Assembly (NCBI GenBank): GCA_903856555.1
Contig: CAIOCC010000061.1
Span: forward strand, 1 to 9,140
DNA length: 9,140 nt
Source of the DNA: an uncultured Bacteroidota bacterium
GTDB taxonomy: Bacteria; Bacteroidota; Bacteroidia; UBA7662
Direction: 5' to 3'
Below, piece after piece: positions 6,506 to 9,140 of this stretch. A model generated the notes under the pieces. That model saw nothing but the letters and a program-made list of their open reading frames with translations, had not been told where the DNA came from and ran no database searches. The number at the start of each line of letters is the position of its first letter. Position 1 is the stretch's first letter. A program made the translations under genes and the position numbers.

Positions 6506-7811
6506 GGGACGAAATTAGACCCTGGGGGCCTGTCCAGGTCCAGGTAACGCGAAGAGCACCCTCCAAATCAAGATCAGCAACCCAAGGGGACCAAACCGGT
6601 TCATCCTTGTAACACAAAACCGGCCAATCCACACGAAGGGGCTGCGGCACCCCCATGCGGGCCAGGGCCTCCAAGAGAGTCTCGGAACGCGGGCCCGAAT
6701 CCCCGGAGCGGACGGGTCTCCAGCTCCACTTGGTCGGATCGAAGATGGAGGGATTCTCGACGGTCCACTGCAATCGATGCCAACCCCGGAGCAATTCAAG
6801 CTGGGCATCCGGGCCGCCTAGCACAGGCACAGGATCCCATGCAAGGGGCGTTCTCTCAAAAAAACTCAAAGCCTTGCGGCAGCGATAAACCATGCCATGA
6901 CCACAGGCTAATTTTTTGCCGGGTAACAAATCCCATGCACCACGCAAGGCTTCCGCCTGGGATCGGTTGGCGCCCAACGAATACCAAGCCCGGTCCGCTA
7001 ACAGCGTATGCATTGGATGCGCTCGACCACCCTCGTCCATGGACAAAAAAGACCCGTAGGGAGAATCCAAAACCCTTAAAATTCCCAACTCGTTTGGTTG
7101 AGTCTCCCATGCGCGCAGTCCTTCTTCCAGTCGACCCATGTCCTTGGCTTCCCGTCCTAGGGCCTCAACCCATGACGGAAATCGTTGGCTAATCAACGGA
7201 GCCAAATGCATCCGTACAAAATTCCGATCGTAGGTATCCGATGCATTGCTTTGATCCTCGCGATACGAAAGTTGGTTGCTTTCGATGTAGGCTTGGATTT
7301 GGGCCCCTCGGACTTGCAACCAAGGCCTCCACAAATCGGGCGTATCGACCAAGCCCGCCAATCGAGCGGAACCCCTTCCTTTCAGCAAGGCCATCAAAAC
7401 AGTTTCTGCTTGGTCTTCAGCATGATGAGCCGTCACCACCAAGGCATTCATAAAGCGATTAACCCGCAATTCTTCCAGGCGACGGTAACGATGTAGTCGG
7501 GCCGCTTGTTGTAGGTTTTCTCCTTTGGATTTTAGGTTTTGAGACCACGAAACCGGAAGGTAATCGACCACCGCTTCCAAACCGTGCGTTTCCGCCAAAT
7601 CCTCCACCAAGCGAGCATCGGACCGAGAATCTTCACCGCGTAATTGATAGCAACAATGGTACAAGGCGGGGCGAATGCCGGCGCCAAGAAAGGCATGCAA
7701 CAAAGCCACCGAATCGCGCCCCCCGCTAATGCTAAGCAAAACAGGTCGGGTTAAGGGCCATTCCCCACGGAGGTCCAACTGGTCCAAAAGGACCTGGCTG
7801 AGAGCTTCCAC
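6480..7811 (-). CDS. tilS: tRNA(Ile)-lysidine synthetase TilS
   Basis: TilS attaches lysine to C34 of the CAU-anticodon tRNA-Ile, using ATP, so that it reads AUA codons as isoleucine. It is normally essential. The 443-residue product carries the PP-loop ATP motif SISGGRDS (27-34), then NLQQAARLHRYRRLEEL, the AHHAEDQAETVLMALLKGRGSARLAGL segment (active-site Asp/Glu region) and the stretch LSYREDQSNASDTYDRNFVR, all in the order expected for TilS. The C-terminal half (about 330-430) resembles the tRNA-binding TilS C-terminal domain, with KWSWRPVRSGD (R-x-GD) and a WVAD-like end. The start is GTG at 7811: the frame has no ATG between the mdh stop and the PP-loop, and a stop lies 9 codons upstream. 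The gene is 27 nt after mdh and overlaps rluD by 26 nt. Length fits full-length TilS of this phylum. Confidence 0.93.
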   Translation of the reverse strand: MEALSQVLLDQLDLRGEWPLTRPVLLSISGGRDSVALLHAFLGAGIRPALYHCCYQLRGEDSRSDARLVEDLAETHGLEAVVDYLPVSWSQNLKSKGENLQQAARLHRYRRLEELRVNRFMNALVVTAHHAEDQAETVLMALLKGRGSARLAGLVDTPDLWRPWLQVRGAQIQAYIESNQLSYREDQSNASDTYDRNFVRMHLAPLISQRFPSWVEALGREAKDMGRLEEGLRAWETQPNELGILRVLDSPYGSFLSMDEGGRAHPMHTLLADRAWYSLGANRSQAEALRGAWDLLPGKKLACGHGMVYRCRKALSFFERTPLAWDPVPVLGGPDAQLELLRGWHRLQWTVENPSIFDPTKWSWRPVRSGDSGPRSETLLEALARMGVPQPLRVDWPVLCYKDEPVWSPWVADLDLEGALRVTWTWTGPQGLISSHDPRSGNG

Positions 7812-7838
7812 GAGGCCGGGGTTGAAGAGATGGGTTCC

Positions 7839-8774
7839 TTAGGAGGCTTTCATGCCGTCCAAGACATCCATGACCTCGCGCACTGCTTTGGCCGAATCGT
7901 TGACCAAGGCCATTTCGGCCTCGTTCAAATGCAATTCGATGATGGATTCAATGCCATGACGACCCAATTTGACCGGAGCCCCCATGTACAAGTTATTCAA
8001 ACCGTATTGGCCGGTTAGCCAGGCACAGACTGGGAAAATCCGCTTTTGATCCCGCACAATGGCTTCGACCATTTGGGCAGCGGCAGCACCGGGGGCATAC
8101 CAAGCGGAGGTTCCCAAAAGATTGACGATTTCTCCGCCGCCTTTTTTGGTGCGGTCAATAATGGCCTCCAATCGGGCAGGCTCGATCAGTTCGGTAACCG
8201 GGATGCCACCGACCGTGGTGTAACGTGGCAGGGGTACCATGGTGTCGCCATGGCCTCCCATCAGAACGGCCTGAATGTCTTTGGGGGAGCAATCCAGGGC
8301 TTCGGCCAAGAAAGCCCGGTAGCGGGCGGTGTCCAAAATACCGGCCATGCCAAAAACCCGCGATGAATCAATGCCAGCGGCCAAGTAGGCGCAGTAGGTC
8401 ATCACATCCAAGGGATTGGATACCACCACGAGGATGGCCTCCGGGGAATAATGCATGATTTGTTCCGTCACCGAACGGACAATGCCCGCGTTGGTTGAAA
8501 TCAAATCATCGCGGCTCATGCCCGGCTTGCGGGGGAGACCCGAGGTGATGACCACTACCTGGCTGCCGGCTGTTTTGGAATAATCGTTGGTTGAACCAAT
8601 GGTCCGGGTATCGTAGAGGTGGATGGGGGCGGTCTGCCAAATGTCCAAGGCCTTGCCTTCGGCAAAATTCTCTCGGATATCCAACAGGACGACTTCGTTG
8701 GCCAACTCGCGGTGGGCAATGGCATCGGCACAGGTGGCACCTACATTTCCGGCTCCGACAACGGTAATTTTCAT
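7839..8774 (-). CDS. mdh: Malate dehydrogenase, LDH-like type (NAD-dependent)
   Basis: A 311-residue cytoplasmic enzyme oxidising malate to oxaloacetate with NAD (TCA cycle). The Rossmann signature is VGAGNVGAT (6-14), and Asp32 at the end of the second strand (VVLLDI) favours NAD over NADP. The substrate loop GLPRKPGMSR (79-88) has Arg at position 82 where lactate dehydrogenases have Gln, so this is malate rather than lactate dehydrogenase. Further active-site residues are Arg88, Asn120 (VVSNPLDV), Asp148 and Arg151 (GILDTARYR) and the catalytic His175 (MGGHGDTMVP). The ATG at 8774 begins directly at the Rossmann strand. A TTG at 8840 would add 22 residues that read through the promoter. It leads the mdh-tilS-rluD-phosphatase group. 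A TAnnTTTG element 26 nt upstream should drive it. Confidence 0.96.
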   Translation of the reverse strand: MKITVVGAGNVGATCADAIAHRELANEVVLLDIRENFAEGKALDIWQTAPIHLYDTRTIGSTNDYSKTAGSQVVVITSGLPRKPGMSRDDLISTNAGIVRSVTEQIMHYSPEAILVVVSNPLDVMTYCAYLAAGIDSSRVFGMAGILDTARYRAFLAEALDCSPKDIQAVLMGGHGDTMVPLPRYTTVGGIPVTELIEPARLEAIIDRTKKGGGEIVNLLGTSAWYAPGAAAAQMVEAIVRDQKRIFPVCAWLTGQYGLNNLYMGAPVKLGRHGIESIIELHLNEAEMALVNDSAKAVREVMDVLDGMKAS

Positions 8775-8800
8775 GGTTTGGGGGGTTGATTGAACGGGGT

Positions 8801-8808
8801 CAAAATTA
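8801..8808 (-). promoter_or_regulatory. -7 promoter element (TAnnTTTG) for mdh operon
   Basis: On the minus strand the bases read TAATTTTG, an exact match to the Bacteroidota sigma -7 consensus TAnnTTTG, 26 nt upstream of the mdh ATG. This places a start of transcription near 8794 and a leader of about 20 nt. The region just upstream (A-rich on this strand, 8821-8832) could act as an UP-like element. A good -33 TTTG at the usual spacing is not apparent. Confidence 0.55.
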
Positions 8809-8837
8809 AAGCAAAACCCTGTTTTTTTAATTAGAAA

Positions 8838-8847
8838 CAAGGCCTTG
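8838..8847. repeat. 10-bp perfect palindrome between divergent promoters
   Basis: CAAGGCCTTG is a perfect inverted repeat lying between the two opposed TAnnTTTG elements. Its centre (8842.5) is 34 nt from the mdh element and 20 nt from the element of the secreted-protein gene. It could be an operator acting on both genes, or chance; a 10-bp palindrome alone is weak evidence. Confidence 0.3.
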
Positions 8848-8862
8848 GCGCAATTTTACCCG

Positions 8863-8870
8863 TATTTTTG
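8863..8870 (+). promoter_or_regulatory. -7 promoter element (TAnnTTTG) for the secreted-protein gene
   Basis: TATTTTTG matches the Bacteroidota -7 consensus exactly and ends 28 nt before the ATG at 8899, giving an expected leader of about 20 nt. A TTG at 8845-8847 is the nearest -33 candidate, but its spacer of 15 nt is shorter than usual. Confidence 0.5.
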
Positions 8871-8898
8871 CTTTATTGGGCTAACCTTTCCAGAAACC

Positions 8899-9140
8899 AT
8901 GAAAAACCTCTCTCGAAACATCCTCCTGGCCACCTTGGGCCTACCACTTCAAGGCCTGCTGTTACGCGCCTTGTTCTTGGCCTGCGTTTCCTTCGTCTTT
9001 GGCGGCCAGGCCGCCCGCGCTCAGTCCGCGGTAGGGGATGGTTACTGCGGTACCGGATCAGCTCCGGCCTCCACCCTGCGCTGGATCGAAGGACTGCATG
9101 CCTCCGGTGTATTGAACGAATTGGCCACCGAACAGGTCCA
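8899..9140 (+). CDS. Secreted protein of unknown function, N-terminal part (cut by window edge)
   Basis: The first 80 codons of a gene that stays open to the right edge of the window. Residues 1-41 look like a long Sec signal peptide: a basic start (MKNLSRN), hydrophobic stretches around 8-22 and 24-35 (each preceded by an Arg) and an A-R-A signal peptidase I site, with cleavage expected after Ala41 and before QSAVGDGYCGTGSAPAS. The mature start contains a single Cys (YCG) and then a possibly helical segment TLRWIEGLHASGVLNELATE. No lipobox is seen, so it should be exported to the periplasm or beyond. I do not recognise the family from this much. The gene diverges from mdh with its own TAnnTTTG element and starts in an AACC-ATG context. 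It may be a large extracellular protein whose domains lie outside the window. Confidence 0.72.
   Translation, partial: MKNLSRNILLATLGLPLQGLLLRALFLACVSFVFGGQAARAQSAVGDGYCGTGSAPASTLRWIEGLHASGVLNELATEQV

Noticed and set aside
8775..8840. 22-residue N-terminal extension of Mdh from TTG 8840
   Set aside because: It reads across the TAnnTTTG promoter element and the Rossmann fold normally begins within the first few residues, as it does from ATG 8774.
1..9140. Accessory or novel systems: CRISPR array, insertion sequence, integrase/att sites, toxin-antitoxin, tRNA/rRNA, riboswitch
   Set aside because: I saw no regularly spaced repeats, no transposase or recombinase motifs, no terminal inverted repeats and no tRNA-like cloverleaf. 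Nearly every base is covered by recognisable housekeeping genes.

Overview
The window looks like an ordinary chromosomal housekeeping stretch from a member of the Bacteroidota with fairly high GC (roughly mid-50s percent by eye). The assignment rests on several signs. folK lies next to a deoxynucleoside kinase and diverges from a long (67K-type) sppA. A GT9 glycosyltransferase carries a C-terminal Cys cluster, and the malate dehydrogenase is of the LDH-like type. Shine-Dalgarno sequences are absent or weak, and two TAnnTTTG (-7) promoter elements of the Bacteroidota type sit between mdh and the next gene. The species cannot be named from this.

Layout. Left, minus strand: the 5' end of a deoxynucleoside kinase gene (cut by the window edge), preceded in transcription order by folK (folate pathway). 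Plus strand from 840: sppA (membrane signal-peptide peptidase), then a glycosyltransferase family 9 gene starting 4 nt after the sppA stop, then a PNP/UDP-family nucleoside phosphorylase. This group converges on a minus-strand cluster, and the two facing stop codons share the four bases CTAA at 4769-4772. The cluster, read from the right, is mdh - tilS - rluD-family pseudouridine synthase - histidine phosphatase. Its spacings are 27 nt, -26 nt (overlap) and 33 nt, so it is probably one transcript driven from the promoter upstream of mdh. Divergent from mdh, at the right edge, a secreted-protein gene begins and runs out of the window.

Functional picture. The genes do not form one pathway. They cover nucleotide salvage (kinase, phosphorylase), folate synthesis, envelope upkeep (SppA, GT9), RNA modification (TilS for tRNA-Ile decoding, RluD family for rRNA) and central metabolism (Mdh). 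The grouping looks like the loose operons usual in this phylum.

I searched for accessory content and saw no mobile element, CRISPR array, tRNA/rRNA, toxin-antitoxin pair, defence gene or biosynthetic cluster. I do not think the window holds an undescribed system. The points worth a second look are small: the mdh divergent control region with a 10-bp palindrome, the AACC-ATG start context shared by three genes, the compact convergent end without a classical terminator, the non-ATG starts of two genes, and the unidentified secreted protein at the right edge.
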